A stretch of 64,000 nucleotides of DNA, taken from contig CM067081.1 of NCBI GenBank assembly GCA_034008185.1, positions 185,277,510-185,341,509 of the forward strand, read 5' to 3'. The DNA is from Gorsachius magnificus. Lineage: Eukaryota; Chordata; Aves; Pelecaniformes; Ardeidae. Numbering within the stretch: position 1 is the stretch's first letter; each line of letters begins with the position of its first letter. The position numbers and the translations under genes were made by a program. A model generated the notes under the pieces. That model had not been told where the DNA came from and did no database searches. It saw nothing but the letters and a program-made list of their open reading frames with translations. Below are positions 26,001 through 38,300 of the stretch, piece by piece.

Positions 26001-29000
26001 CATTTTTAGTGCATCTTCCCAAACATGATTTCTCTGTGAGGTGTGTTTTTTTTTTTTGTCTTAACTGACTTCTGTTCCTTGTGGCAAAGATCGTTTTTTG
26101 TCAGTCTCATTTGTTTTATGGTTCTAGAAAAAGAAGTTCTAAACCTAGGACTTAGTTCTAAACTTAATTTCCCAGCTGTACTCTAACAGAAATTATCTAG
26201 TTTGCCCTCAGGAACTGAAATTATTGCAAATTGAGAACTGCTAAAATAGTTGGCTAAGAATTTTTTTCCCTCCTTACCCCTTTTTAACAAGTTTCCATGA
26301 TCATGGTGTCGTCCGCAGCCCTCAGCAATAATTAATTCTGTGTTGAGAAGTTCACTACTGTCTCAACTCCGTAAGTAACATGTCAGATTATTCTCTCCGG
26401 TCACTATGTAATAATGATGGGATTGTCACTTGGCTATCACTAGCAATATTAACTCCCTGTATCCCTATCTCCTGAAGCAATCTTCAGTTCAAGACAGATG
26501 ATCAGTTTTGTTTATATATCACAAGTGTTTTCCACCTGAAATTACAAGGTTGTGCATCAGTTACACCTTGGTTCTTCTTGCTTTTTCCTGAACTACTATG
26601 ACAAATGGCTGAAACAGTTCTGGGGCAAGTTTTCTTAAAAATGCCATATGTACTCTGTTAATGCAAACAATTGTAGTCCATTGAGTCATTTCAGTGGTTT
26701 TGGACTCTGCTGTGTGTTTTCCAAGGTCCTAGTTGCAATGCTGTCCTGAAAAGCATGTAGACGCATATTTGCCAGCTGATGCAAGCTGGGTAGCTTTCAT
26801 TAAATGACCCGGTGCTGATCTTCATCTCTCCATGAGTTAGCGTGGGCTTAGTTCATCAGTGGGTATGTGGTAGTCTAGTTTTTACCTCGAAGTTCTATTG
26901 TCCTGACATTTTTAATAGTCTTTATTTTTACTTTAATTCGTTAAGAACTTGCAGTGAAGACTCATGAAATCTCAGCTGTTTTATATTAACTGCTTTATGG
27001 ATTAACACTTTATGGAGTCTCATAACTTGGCTTTCACTCTGTAGCATGAACTATGAAACTATAACTTGCTAATGGGAGCTGCCTCGATTTTCTGCTTTTA
27101 TTTTACTTGTTGCTTCACCTAAGCAAGACGTGCCGGTAGCATGATCCTGTGGGTTGTAATAAATAAATATGCATAAGATATGATAGCTTCTGTTGCTTTA
27201 ATAACTGCTTTATATTTTCAGATTATCACAGCGCATATAATTTGTGCTTTTTCTATTTAAAAAACCCCAACAACACAACCCAACTAACAAAGCCCAAGAG
27301 CTTGGCAGGGTAAACATTCTTTTGGAGAAGAAATTTGCATCTTCAAAGTCTCAATAGAATCACAGAACCTTCCTTTTTATAAGTCATGACTTGAAATGTC
27401 TTAATTCCAAAATCTCAAAATAAATAAGTACCCTTGCATTGGAAAGAGTAAAATGTTTCACTTCACATTAGAATCCTTGTATTCCAATACAAAATAAACC
27501 AAAAATGAAGCAATTTCAAAATAGTATTTCAGAAAATGTAAAAATAATAAACTGTGGAATTTCTTTTTCCTGCTGTTCCTCTTCTCACCCTGGTTTTTAG
27601 TTTGGATCAAAACTTGAAAATAAGACCTACAACGTGTGTACTGATGGGATGTGGTCAGAAGTTTCTGTTGCTGGATTTTAAAGTATATATGTTCTGACAG
27701 CTACATCCTACTATTATTAGTGCAATATATTTTTTCCAGTGAACAACTTGATAAAAATTATACACAACGGGATTTATCATTGCTTTAAATGAATTTGTTC
27801 GAGCTGAAAACACTTAAGTTTTACTTTGTAAGGCCAACAGTGGCTTTAGCTCTGATGCCTGAAAGGTCAGCTTCTTCCTTTTTGTGATATGGATTGTACA
27901 CTTCAGTATTGCAGTACACTCAAAACGCACCCCTTCATCATTTGAGGAGGCTGAGATTGGGTGGTAAAGTATTCCTTCTGGAAGCTTTATCTTTTGGAGT
28001 TCACTCTGTGTAAGTCTCTGGATATGAGAAGAGAGGACATTGCAAAGTCTTGTCTCTTAACTCCTTTAAAAAAAAAAAACAAACCTCATTTGTTGATAAT
28101 AAAGTAAGTGAAACGAAAGGCTGTAATGGGTTTAAATTTCATATGCTATTTTAATGAAGTTTTAGCAGCTAGATAAGTTTTAGCAGTATTTCTTTTTATA
28201 GTGATTGTTAATATTAACTGAAGTGTATAGAGTTTGATACTTGTAAAGTCTAAACATTATGTGTGTCTATATATGTGCACACAGGAAACCTCGACCTGTC
28301 TCTCAGCTGGTTGCACAACAGGTTCCTCAACAATTTGTGCCCCCTACGCAATCAAAGAAAGAGAAAAAAGACAAAGTAGAAAAGGAAAAAAGTGAAAAGG
28401 AAACAACAAGCAAAAAGAACAGTCATAAGAAAACAAGGTAAAAAATTTTAGAAACTTTTGCGGGATCGGTAAAACATAATTTAAAAAAGAAAATAAGAAA
28501 CTGTTATGTGATTTTACTGCTTTGTAAGTGCAGTGGCAAACCCTTTCCACAATAAGGCTAAATATTTGTCTGTCAAGTTTCATTGGTTTAGGATGGCTAT
28601 TAAATGTGAAGAAAGCCTGCAGTTTGTCGTTTTGGCCAGAAGATGGAGACCAGCTGAATATAGAGAGAAGGACTTAGGGGTTTTTTGTTAAGGGTTGCAG
28701 ATGTATTTCTCACACCACACAAAACTGTAGATAGGCAAATGGATGATGCTAATCTCTGGAGAAGAGAGGGAGACAAGAGTGACTAGTTTTCATGTAAAAT
28801 AATAGGAGAGAGACAGAGAACCAGTACCAGACTGCAGAAGAGTGGGAAGGAACATGGTTATTGCTATCCTTGTAGAACTGAAATAAACGCTGAAAGGCTG
28901 AACTAGGGTATAAATTAATGTGACGGGATAAGGCATGTATATTGCCTAGTGATAAAAATCTCTGTGCTACATCTGGGATGGTGAAGGGAACCTTGGACTC

Positions 29001-31287
29001 TTAGAACTGAGAACATGAAATATTACAGTACAGACAAGCAGTTGTAAAAACCTTGATCTTGCTGTAAGACTGGGTGGAAGGAAGGCGCAAACTGCAAAAC
29101 AAAAGTAGCAAGTTTAACCCCTAAATCGTCAAGTCTAAGCATGAAGTTATTGTAGCAAGAATGCTGTGCCAGAAAGCTCAGAAGTACACAAGATGTAGTC
29201 TAATCAAACGTGGGAAGAACTATTGATTTACTTTTTTTTTTCTTTTTTTCCTGGAAGCACTCCAAAGTAGCCCAGCTAAGGAAGATCCTTTGGGATTAGT
29301 TATGCAGAGAAGCAGCAGATGCTTCTCTTGTGCCCGAAATAGGATCATCAGGATCAGAATGAGGGAGAGACTGAGAGTTGAGAGAACAGTTGTTAAGAAA
29401 GTCACGGTTATGATTAAGGATACTGAGATGTTCCTTCTTTCTCTTTTCCCCCCCCCTTTTTTTTTTTCTTTTTTAATACTCAAATTTACTAGCTTACCTC
29501 ATGCAGCTGCAGTACTTCAGTTATGAAGTATTTGAAGTTAACATAATGAGTTTTAATTAAGCTAATTAAATATTATAAATTCAAAATACTGATGGTTGAA
29601 TTGTAGTAGTACATTAAAAATGGAAAAGTGAGGTAGGGAAAAAGGGGGAACATTTGAACAATAACTAAAATAAAAATCTTGGACTGAAATACCAATATTG
29701 AGACTTGCATTAAGAATTGCTAAACTAAGCTACTTGTTTTTTTTTTTTTAAAGTGCTTCAAACAGTTCAATTATTTACAGATTTGAGTCACTAGGCAGGA
29801 TAGCAAGTTAAGAATGCCTGATCAGTTTAAGCAGATTTCTTCGGTGTCCTTTGGGAAAAGGATATCCTTTTCTCTTTGCCTGAAAACTTTTATATTACTG
29901 CTGGAAACGATAATGAAAAACTGCATGCACACTCAGTATGATTAATAAGCTCCAGGCACGGCATTTATGCAGGTCGATAATGCTGAATTTTTCTCTCCAT
30001 TCCCATGTTACAGAGCAGCAGATTGTCAGTTTTCTCTTAAATTCTTCGGTCATGCTGCTTCAGCCTCAGGGGAACAAGATGTCAAAGCCTATCTCTATTC
30101 TAGTGGAGGAAAGGCATGAGGTGTTTCAGCTGTAGTGACTGGGAACCAATTCTACTTCAAAGTCAGATGATAGTGTAAAGGTTAGGGCTTTGCTGTTAGC
30201 ACACCTGCTAACATGTGATGTCATATTAATTTATTTTATTGCAGCTTGAGCTAGTGAAAGCTGTAGAGTCATGGACTCAATGCATAAAGCTATGCTGTTC
30301 ATAACTGACTCTATAAATTCAGCTGCCTGGTTTTTTATGGGTCAAAGGAAAATAGTAAAATGGAAGTACTTTATGCTTGTCACTAGGAAAAATATGATGG
30401 CAGAATATAAGTCAAAGTATTCTTCTCTGGTCTTTATGTTGTGAAAATCAAACAAATGAAAGATTACATGAAGAGATTTACCCTATCAACACTGTGTGTA
30501 ATACTCATGTCTGTGCATAATTTATAGTATACTATCAGTCCTAGTGAGGTTTTGAGATGAAGTAATACCTGCTGCAAGTTAACACTATCTGTGCTGTTGA
30601 ATTCAAAAGACAGACACCAACATCTTCACTACTGAACATCATTCTCTATTTAGAATTGTTGCTTATGGCTGCTGCAGAGATGGATGCTTCTCTGGATCAA
30701 GTTTATAACTTTCTATAGCCACAATAAAGAAAGACTTCATTTTTAAACGTAAAATTTTTCACATGTGCAACACATCCATATTTCTGCACAGTTATGTTAT
30801 TCATAAAGTCAGCTTTTAAATAATCTTAGGAGAAGGTAATGTGTTATGTTCAACTATTTTAATGTAAAACACATTAGGAAACACTCTACCACAAATACTT
30901 GTAGTACGTTGTTTTCCTGTGTATGATGTGTTGCACATAGCAGTTTTATGTACACATGTATGTTCTGCAGAGCTCCTAACAAGTAGGAGGAAGACAAAAT
31001 AATAAGATGGGGTGTGTGTGCTTTCAATATGATTATTTGCTTTATTTAGGCCAAGATTGAAAAATGTGGATCGAAGTAGCGCTCAGCATTTGGAAGTTAC
31101 CGTTGGAGATCTGACAGTCATAATTACAGACTTTAAGGAGAAAACTAAGTCACCGCCTGCTTCCAGTGCTGCTTCTGCAGATCAACACAGTCAGAGTGGT
31201 TCTAGCTCTGACAACACAGAGAGGGGAATGTCCAGGTCATCTTCACCCAGAGGAGAAGCGTCATCACTGAATGGGGAATCTCATTAA
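5039..31287 (+). CDS. YAF2: YAF2, YY1-associated factor 2 (complete, 4 exons)
   Basis: Joined exons 5039-5064, 5244-5369, 28285-28437 and 31050-31287 give 543 bases, i.e. 180 residues plus stop, the usual YAF2 length. Domains: a basic N-terminus (1-20); a RanBP2/NZF zinc finger with C25, C28, C39 and C42; a lysine-rich linker (75-100); the RYBP/YAF2 C-terminal segment that folds on RING1A/B (about 103-135, containing [13 protein letters not shown]); and a Ser-rich tail. RYBP is the paralogue, but residues such as [17 protein letters not shown] and the short linker fit YAF2. The family places it in the nucleus, in variant PRC1 with RING1/RNF2 (H2AK119 ubiquitination), and it binds YY1 and ubiquitin. 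All three introns are phase 2, so skipping exon 2 or exon 3 keeps the frame. The ATG has a good Kozak context (G at -3, G at +4). Confidence 0.98.
5206..5235 (+). repeat. (TG)9 microsatellite at the intron 1 acceptor of YAF2
   Basis: An alternating purine-pyrimidine run, GCGCG then nine TG units then CGCGTGT, ends eight bases before YAF2 exon 2. It occupies the place of the usual polypyrimidine tract of a 179-base intron. UG repeats in RNA are the known target of TDP-43 and CELF proteins, and alternating GC/TG DNA can form Z-DNA. Confidence 0.9.
5244..5369 (+). CDS. YAF2: YAF2 coding exon 2 (zinc finger)
   Basis: 126 bases between the acceptor CCGCAG and the donor ACACG|GTGGGT. It encodes residues 10-50 and completes Arg9, including the whole RanBP2-type zinc finger (C-x2-C-x10-C-x2-C at 25, 28, 39, 42). 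The length is a multiple of three and both flanking introns are phase 2, so it can be skipped in frame to give a protein without the finger. Confidence 0.97.
5485..5548 (+). repeat. Long inverted repeat (28-bp stem) in YAF2 intron 2
   Basis: The outer arms 5485-5499 and 5534-5548 are perfect 15-bp reverse complements. The inner arms 5507-5519 and 5521-5533 are perfect 13-bp complements around a single C at 5520. The left arm carries seven extra bases (GGACCAG, 5500-5506) that would bulge out. In total 28 paired bases lie 115 bases after the exon 2 donor. In DNA it could form a cruciform; in RNA it would be a very stable hairpin. Confidence 0.95.
5570..5575 (+). terminator. Intronic AATAAA early in YAF2 intron 2
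   Basis: A perfect AATAAA hexamer about 200 bases after the exon 2 donor and 22 bases after the hairpin. It could support premature cleavage and polyadenylation if the U1 site at 5370 is not used. The hexamer is seen directly; use is inferred. Confidence 0.3.
5711..5808. repeat. Homopolymer cluster: T run and C-rich runs
   Basis: A run of 14 T at 5711-5724 is followed by C-rich low-complexity sequence at about 5782-5808 with two long C stretches separated by four T. Length errors are likely here in any assembly. Confidence 0.8.
7298..7316. repeat. Poly(T) tract
   Basis: About 19 consecutive T in YAF2 intron 2. Similar tracts occur at about 6095-6110 and 13816-13834, and a poly(A) at about 17772-17789. 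No retroelement body is recognisable beside this one. Confidence 0.8.
8060..8345 (+). mobile_element. Degenerate 5S-rRNA-headed SINE (SINE3/AmnSINE-like)
   Basis: The segment around 8085-8115 reads like the internal promoter end of 5S rRNA: AAACAGGGC, a gap, then TTGGATGGGAGA, matching the 5S box C region. Downstream blocks (GGAAGTGGTATAGCCGATTC, GGTGGCACTCTC, then AAACTGAGATCTT and GGAAATCCC, ending near CTAAATTCTCCC) follow the order I recall from ancient vertebrate SINEs with a 5S head. The copy is strongly diverged, with no target-site duplication or A-tail seen. Family assignment is from memory of the motif order, not from a search. Confidence 0.5.
10838..10864. repeat. 27-base alternating purine-pyrimidine run
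   Basis: Perfect alternation of pyrimidine and purine with GTGCGCAC and ATGCGCATGCG segments in AT-rich intron 2. It includes TGCGCATGCG, which resembles the NRF1 palindrome. Such runs favour Z-DNA. Confidence 0.8.
16850..16975 (-). mobile_element. CR1 LINE 3' fragment, minus strand
   Basis: Begins TCATAGAATCATTTGGTTGG and continues with AAGATCATCGAGTCCAGCTG, CTAAGCACCATGTC and ATACCTCCAGGGAT. This is the reverse complement of a typical avian CR1 3' end. It is about 125 bases long, so severely 5'-truncated, with moderate divergence. Confidence 0.88.
28285..28437 (+). CDS. YAF2: YAF2 coding exon 3 (lysine-rich linker)
   Basis: 153 bases between the acceptor GCACACAG and the donor ACAAG|GTAAAA. 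It completes Arg51 and encodes residues 52-101: a QLVAQQ segment, a proline patch and the [16 protein letters not shown] basic/acidic linker. The length is a multiple of three and both flanking introns are phase 2, so skipping keeps the frame. Confidence 0.97.
28438..31049 (+). other. YAF2: YAF2 intron 3
   Basis: 2.6 kb of AT-rich sequence with a pyrimidine/T tract around 29229-29250 and a C/T run near 29449-29475. No exon or named repeat was recognised. Confidence 0.85.
31050..31287 (+). CDS. YAF2: YAF2 coding exon 4 (RING1-binding domain, stop)
   Basis: 238 coding bases after the acceptor TTTATTTAG. It completes Arg102 and encodes residues 103-180: the [11 protein letters not shown] segment, the [13 protein letters not shown] beta-hairpin that contacts RING1A/RNF2 in the RYBP family, then a serine-rich tail ending LNGESH and TAA at 31285-31287. 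Confidence 0.97.
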
Positions 31288-32490
31288 AGTTTCTTTCCTC
31301 CGGTTTCTTTAGTCTCTTCTCTTCAAAACATGCAAATACATAACTTCTGTCACCTGCTACCACATTTTCATGACAGATTATCCATGCACAATTGGTATGT
31401 TGACTGGAACATAATTTATGCAGTTTAAAGAAAAAAAAAAAAAGTGCAGTGGTAGAACAATAATTTAAATGCAATCTACAAATGCTTACAAAGCATTTTC
31501 AGACCAACTTTTTAATCTTCATGTGTAAAGGTGCCATGAAAATGTGGTTTGAATGTTCATTATGCAGTGTTATTGGTAAGTCCATTTTCACTTTTAGTTT
31601 AGTGAATTCTAACACAACTCTTGGAGTCTCTACTATTGGCATGTACTGAATTTAAATTTTTATAACATAGTTCAAGCTGCCTAAATATGTATTATTTGAG
31701 AATTGTGAAACAGTTATATGTATGCAAGTCAGAGATCAACTTAATCAACTATTGCTGCAACAGAATTTTCATAATAATTATCTTCTTAAAAACACCTGCT
31801 GGTACTTGGTGTGGTTAAATAGGAAAAATGTTATTAAATGAAACATTTGTATGAATTTTTGCCAATGTTTGACACATTTTACTAGATTACTGTTACTGAA
31901 TTATGTTGATTATTTTACCAATATTTTTTCACACTTAAAACACTTATTGTAATGTTTACAAGCAAAAAAGAAAACACATTCTAAGCATTGATTGGTTAAC
32001 CTTACAATTCAGGTAAAGTACTACATTGTCACTGTACACTGGTATTCTATGTTGTGTAAGAAATATGGAACCTCAGATGACTATGCATTTGGCAAAAACT
32101 AACATCTGGAAATAGGAAAATTTGGAAAAGCTTTAAAAGTAACAGAAGCGCAGTTCTCATTTCTGCTTAGTGCTGTTTCCTTGCCCCAAATTTATCTAGT
32201 GTCATACAGTCACTTATCATTTCATTACAGGAATATCTATCAGGTGTTGCACAAGAATAAGGAAATAACGATACTATTAATTTTTTGTTCCTGAATCAAT
32301 TTCTTTAATTTTGATTTGGCCTATGAGAATATATTATGTCATAAATCAGATGAAAAAACTCAGTACCCTACTTTATGGCATAAACTGTCAACATTTACGC
32401 ACTTAGCAATATACTGATACAGAGCAGAACTATTTACAATCCCATCTGGTATTATGTAAAATTACCAATAAAATATTTTTGTGAATACAG
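31288..32490 (+). other. YAF2: YAF2 3' UTR
   Basis: About 1.2 kb of AT-rich sequence between the stop codon and the first well-placed poly(A) signal. It contains many AT-rich stretches and an A run near 31430-31443. The true end may lie further downstream, since another AATAAA occurs at 32650-32655 and a possible exon lies at 33229-33289. Confidence 0.6.
32467..32472 (+). terminator. YAF2: Poly(A) signal AATAAA, candidate YAF2 3' end
   Basis: A perfect AATAAA 1.18 kb after the stop codon, with T-rich sequence following (TTTTGCATTTTTGTTT). A second AATAAA at 32650-32655 could give a longer form. Confidence 0.5.
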
Positions 32491-35344
32491 ATTTTGCATT
32501 TTTGTTTACAACCAATAAGTGTTTTGACACACATACAATCCATGTGTAGATTTTAAATTATAGATTCAGATTCAGTATAAAAGTCCATTTAGCTCCGTTT
32601 AGTGAGGTAGTCCACTTACACTCCCGTGATTCTTTTCTTTTTCATTCAAAATAAATATATTTTTAAGCCCATGTAAAAGTTGGATGGACCTTCTCGGTAG
32701 TGAATCCAGCCCCAAATTATTACCAACATATGATAAGTCTTCTTAACAGCTAAAACAATGGATTTTTGTAGCCCCTGAGAATTGTGGTGTTTGGTGGTTT
32801 CTTGTAGTAATGTATTTTTCTGTTTTTAATGCAGTACTTCTACAGGCACAATGGTACTGTTCTATTTTGTAAGATGCTAGTTGTGAAATACAGTTAGTTG
32901 CATAAAATGAAAGTCTGATGTGATATCTGAGAACATACATACCTCATTCCTTGGTGTTGCTGTTTAAACTTTTTAGACATCAAATGTTAATTATAGGCTA
33001 TTTCAGATGGATAACTACTGACCTGTTTATTATGTATCCTGCTTTATCTTACTAAATAGGATGTCTGTTCATTGCCATTACCTGGCCAAATCTTAGTATC
33101 TGTAAACCAATGCATTTTAAGGTTCTTAAATGTTTTTGGGGCTGGGCTGGTGTTCAGAATAACATACACTAGTTTTTAAAAGAAAAATACGTGCTTCTCA
33201 ACTTTATTTTTTTATATTTTATTTTTAGGTGGGACTATTTGCAGAATATACTGGTGTAATGGATTACAGGAGAGCTGAAACTGTTCAAAGTAAGCAGTTT
33301 AATGATAGCAAATCTCATTGCAAGATGTTTGATGAAATGTGTTTCTAATTTAAAATGTAATGAATGCTAACACATTTCAGAATTCCTTGCAAACAAATAA
33401 TAATCTATTACCAGTAGTTCACTAAATGGGAAACGTATTTTCATTTAACTTTATGTGAATAAACCACCCAGCACTGCCAACAAGAGGTCTCTTTGTATCT
33501 TCGGAAATAACTAGCCATTTGGTTTGGAAGGAAGGGAGGATGGAGTGGATTTTACTGTGATTCAACTGTCTCTAGAGAATAATCTCAAAAATGTGGTACA
33601 AGTATGGTTATAATCAAAAAGAATGCAGAAAGGTCTCACTGTTCTTCATGGAATAAGACACAGAAAAGCAATTTTCTAACCACAGTTACAACACAAGTCA
33701 GCTAGGATCTAAAAACTGAGCTGTGGTGGTTTTAATAGAACTATTGTGTTGCCAGTGTTTACATTGCAATGATGCCTGTTTTGGCATTAGACAAAGTTAA
33801 GATAATTTTTGCCTGTGTGTGATTAAAGGGATGTGACGATACTGACAGCAGAGTAGACAAATTCTAAGTAGGCTCTGTTCATAATGTTATAATTTAAATG
33901 AACTTCACTTTCATAATTTCTAAATAATTTTGACTTGTAGTAATCCTAAGTCCTTTTTCTAACTGTAAATATATTTAAAAACATCTTTACTCCATTTATA
34001 AAAAGTGAAAATTTAATGTTGTAATGTGTTTTGATTAGCTATTTTTCTCTGTGACTGCTCTCTGCATAAGAAAAGTTACTTGTTAAATTCTGTATATGCA
34101 CCAGTCTTCAACAGCCATACATCCTGGGTTGTTCATGAAACGGTCACCCAACAAAGACAGTTGTGATAGTGTTCCTCGTAAATGAGTTCCTTTATGTGCT
34201 GATTGATTCTTCAGTTTCAGAAAGGAAAAAGGGGGAGGAATGATGAAAAATGAAGTATAATTAGTTCATGGATAAAGTGTACAATAATTCAGACTCTTAT
34301 CTTCCTAAATTTGCCACTAATTATAGGCGGTATAAGGAAAAGAGCAAATATACAGTTGTAGACTATGATCCTTTTTTTTCCTGAAATTAAGTATGTATAT
34401 TGGAGATAAACACAAGTTGTTCTACTTAGTAGCAGGTTAAATTATGCCATATAAAATCTTGATTCTAATAGAAGTGATAGGAAAAAAAATAAAAATTACA
34501 TTAAGTAACTTAAAAATTCTTGCTATTAAAAGTCTTGAAATTAAGACTATGACTGAAGTTTTAACCTGTTACATGTTTCTCTAGATATTTGATGTTTTGT
34601 GGCATAGATTGTAAAACCTCAATATTTTTTTTGATTTTATAATTTGTGCACTTTTTCTAATATTATGGATAGCACGTTTTTAGGTAGCCATGTAAGATAG
34701 AATACTTTTAATAATTTATTTCTACCAGTTCACTCTAGTGTTCAGGCAGGTCTTTTAAACTTGACACAAGTGTATGGCTCTGCATCTTGGATTCTTTCAT
34801 TTTTCTCTTCCTGTCTCAAAAGCCTGACAGTTTCCCACATTATGCTGATTGATTATACTTTGTTATACAGGATGGATTTGGCATGGAACTGTCTATTGTG
34901 TACTTCTTATCCAGGGTTCTTTAACTGTATCTGCTTGCCTTTATTTGACTCTGCCTCCTGCTAGGGAGTCTGGGTATGCTTCCTTTCAAATATCAGAAAC
35001 TATATGGAAATAGAAATGCAATTTAATTTAATTTCTCCAAAGGCAGCAGCAAGTGCTATACTTGCAGTAAAATTGGTCTGTACTTACTCAGGAATAAGAT
35101 AGGTAAGATAAAAAGTTAATGCTGGTTTTTGCTATGGTAATTTGCAAATGTGTACTTCTATGGATGTTAAGATTTGGGTTTGCTGGAGCTTTCAAAGATT
35201 TTTTCTTACCTGAAATTATGCCCCGACTTATGTCAAAGCAGCTTCAATTTGAAAGGGTGTAACTTCACAAACTAGAAAAAGCTGTACAGTAAAATCAGTC
35301 AAACTGAGGAAGCTCAGTTGGTTTTCTTTTGTACTGTTAAAGTG

Positions 35345-35377
35345 TTAACAAGAGGAGAAACTTTCTCCTCTTGTTAA
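35345..35377. repeat. Perfect 16-bp inverted repeat, 1-base spacer
   Basis: TTAACAAGAGGAGAAA at 35345-35360 is followed by one C and its exact reverse complement at 35362-35377. It could form a cruciform in DNA or a tight hairpin in RNA of either strand. No flanking element is recognised. Confidence 0.95.
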
Positions 35378-38300
35378 GAGAGACTTGTCTAAGACAAAAA
35401 ACAGATATTGAGTTTAGTTTGACATCTGAAGAAGAACCAGTGTTTTAATAGAAATTAACAAGATTCAACTACTAAATTAAAATCGGAAAAGTACTTCAGC
35501 AGTTAACTACAAATCAGTGCTTTACAGAAATTATTTTAACTTCCTGTCTAGATGGATATGGATGGAGTAAATGGTGCAACAGCACTGGATAGCTGCGCGC
35601 TTCCTAGGAAGTGGTATTATCCAACAACAAGTGACGTTAAAGTGACTTTGCTAAGACATTACACAGGAAGATTGTGATATGTCTGTGAACAAGGTCTAGG
35701 AGTCCAGGTCGTGTCCCTCCCTGCCCCACCCCCACCTAAACTGTACCATTAGATTCAAACAGAGAAAGAAAATCCCATGAACAAATAAATTAGTTTCAGA
35801 TCCTAGAGTCTTAGTAATGCGGGAGCTTCTGTTTAACTGCATCAGTGAAAATTAATTAAAGTTAACCACCACTGTATAATACTTAATCCCTCAGGAGATG
35901 TTTTTGATCCCCATCTTGTCCCTTTTATGATGGGAAACAGGTAAAAGTAATCTGAAAGAACTTGCTCTTGTCCACCGACACAGGGGATTTTAAGAGGAGA
36001 CAGTTTAATGTGCACAGGAAGTTTCAGCTGCACTTTTAAGGAGTTAAACATGGAAGATGAAGGGCAAAAGCATATTCCATAGCTCAAATGAGTATAACTG
36101 AGAATGATCACTGGAGATTGCTGTACCATTTGGGATTTGTAAAAGACAAAATGGTAACGCTGTCTAATCACTCCTTGTCCTATATGTTTAAAAAGAAAAT
36201 TACCACCAGAAAGAATAATTCAAAGAATAATTCCAAAATGTTAATTTTTTTGTTGAAAGTATGGCATTTCTTGACAGAGATAGGAATATCTGAGCAAGAA
36301 GCCCTTTAGGACTACATTTCCAGGATCTCAGCCACCTGGGAAAGTGTAATCTTTAATTACACTGTTCTCTGTGTATAAATATTGATCTCAGTCAAAGTGC
36401 TTGCAAAGCGAACAAGGTCCCCTAAACTTTAAGATTTTAAGAAAAGTGGCTTTAGACCGATGGAGCTCTAACTTACAATGGAGTTATTGAGAAGTCAACT
36501 GAGGAAAAGAGAGTATTAATCTATTTTTTGATAACCTGCTCATAACTTTCTCCTTCTGCATGAAGAAGCAGAAGTATACAGAAGAAGGAAATATATGTAA
36601 CCAGGGCTTACAAAATTTGGCTTCTTGCCCTTTTCTCAAGCTCAGAAGAATCTACAAACTACAAATTCTGTTTGGTTCAAAGGCAGTTGCAGGTACTTTG
36701 TCACTAGAAAGGGATGGAGGTGTTCAGTCACTTTGCATCTATTAGTTAAGACCAGGGAGTGGTCAGGCTGATTGTACTTTCTGAATACCCACTTTGGGAA
36801 TACAGAGATCTAATCTGCTATTTATATGCATCTAATATATAACTGCCATCCATGAACAATCTATTTCAAGCTGATCCTTCTTTGCACAGAATAAATCGAA
36901 ATGCTTCAATGCCAAGCCCGGTTCCTGATGGCACAGATCTCTGAGCGAGAAAATCTGCCATCTGACTGATCATCTCTTACTGTAACAGCCTTCAGCTATG
37001 AATTAATTTCAGCAAGGGAAATCTCTTAAGAGTACATGTATTAGTTGAGTATCACTACTCCCACCTCTGAAGGAAACATATTCTGATTCCTTCTCTCTTT
37101 TCTATTTTTTTTTAATGTACATCTATAGCGTAAGTGGATGCAGTGAGTTTGAACTAATTTGTTCTGACTGCTTTTTTTAAGTGGGGAATCTGACTGCTAT
37201 TACCAGTTCTCCAACTAGGTTGCTGTAAGACTAACAATGGTGTGTGGAGCTTAGAGGTCATCCGTCAGTGTTGTCACCGTTGTCCTTGTTTCTATACAGT
37301 TGACTTACTGAACAGATTCTTGCTGAGCAAACTTAACTTACACCAGCCCTGTACCATTCAGGCATTCTGGCTGAGGTAGCTGGCGTTCTGGGATGCCAAT
37401 TACTGGTCTTCATATCTGCATTCCTGCAAATGGTCTGATTCTATTGCTGGGAGGCTTCCAACCATGGAAAAATAAGCAAAATCCTTTCCAACTGATAGAG
37501 GCGTAATGTTGCCAAGTAACTTGCAGTACCTGGAGGCTTTTTGAAAGGTGCAAGAAACAGCTCTGGGTGCCAGCTGGAGAAAGAGATCTGAGGAGCATAC
37601 ACAGACACTGAGCACTTTCTCAGCTTTCCTACAGAAATTCTGAGTAGTTTCTGTTTCTAAAATGTCAAACACCTTCAAAACCCCTCAGTCTAACAAAAAG
37701 ACAGTGGATAAAGGGGGGAAAGAACAAAGAAAATGTCTTTTCAGAATATTATCTAGAAAAGCCACTATATATTGGCTTCTTTGTGTGTTTAGTATTCCTT
37801 TCTCTGTGTGTACCGTATTGGCAGTAGGCAGCACCCTACACTTCTTACAGGCGTGGGTTGCTTTATAATTCTTGATACCTGTTGGTTCAGTGACTTTCGG
37901 CCTAAAGATAGGTGTAGGTTTTTGTGAATTTCATAGTAAATACCATGAATGTTTCTCTCTTGGGTACAAGTCATTTATTGAAAGGGTGGTAGTTTCGATT
38001 AAAGAGCTAGTCAGGAACAAAAATAGATTCCTTTTGTACATTTAGACACTTCCCAGTTTTAAAGGGTCTGATTCCTGGACTACTAGAAAAAGGGTAACTT
38101 TTAAGTTGAAAGGGTAATAAAGAGTCCAGACTAGAATGGATGTGGCTTCTGAAAAGAGTTTTGTGGCCAGTAGTTCGTACGGCTGTTTTCAGTGATTATT
38201 CCACACCTTAGCTGGTTAATCTTGAAGCGTTGGTAGAGCATCCTCACAGACAAATCAGAACTACCAACAGCACTGTCAGATGCTCTTAAAATTTACTAAG

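Larger units (their letters stand above)
5370..28284 (+). other. YAF2: YAF2 intron 2 (22.9 kb)
   Basis: A long AT-rich intron after the CpG-island edge. It contains a 28-bp hairpin and an AATAAA near its 5' end, homopolymer T and C tracts, a degenerate 5S-type SINE around 8060-8345, a Z-DNA-like run at 10838-10864, a possible 30-nt microexon at 12611-12640, a minus-strand CR1 fragment around 16850-16975 and a (TTG)n run near 18197-18213. The remaining stretches, including most of 17-28 kb, show nothing I can name. Open frames there are short and unlike known proteins. Confidence 0.9.

Noticed and set aside
27350..27420. AATAGAATCACAGAACC, considered as another CR1 end
   Set aside because: Only the first about 15 bases resemble the CR1 terminus; the following sequence does not continue into CR1.
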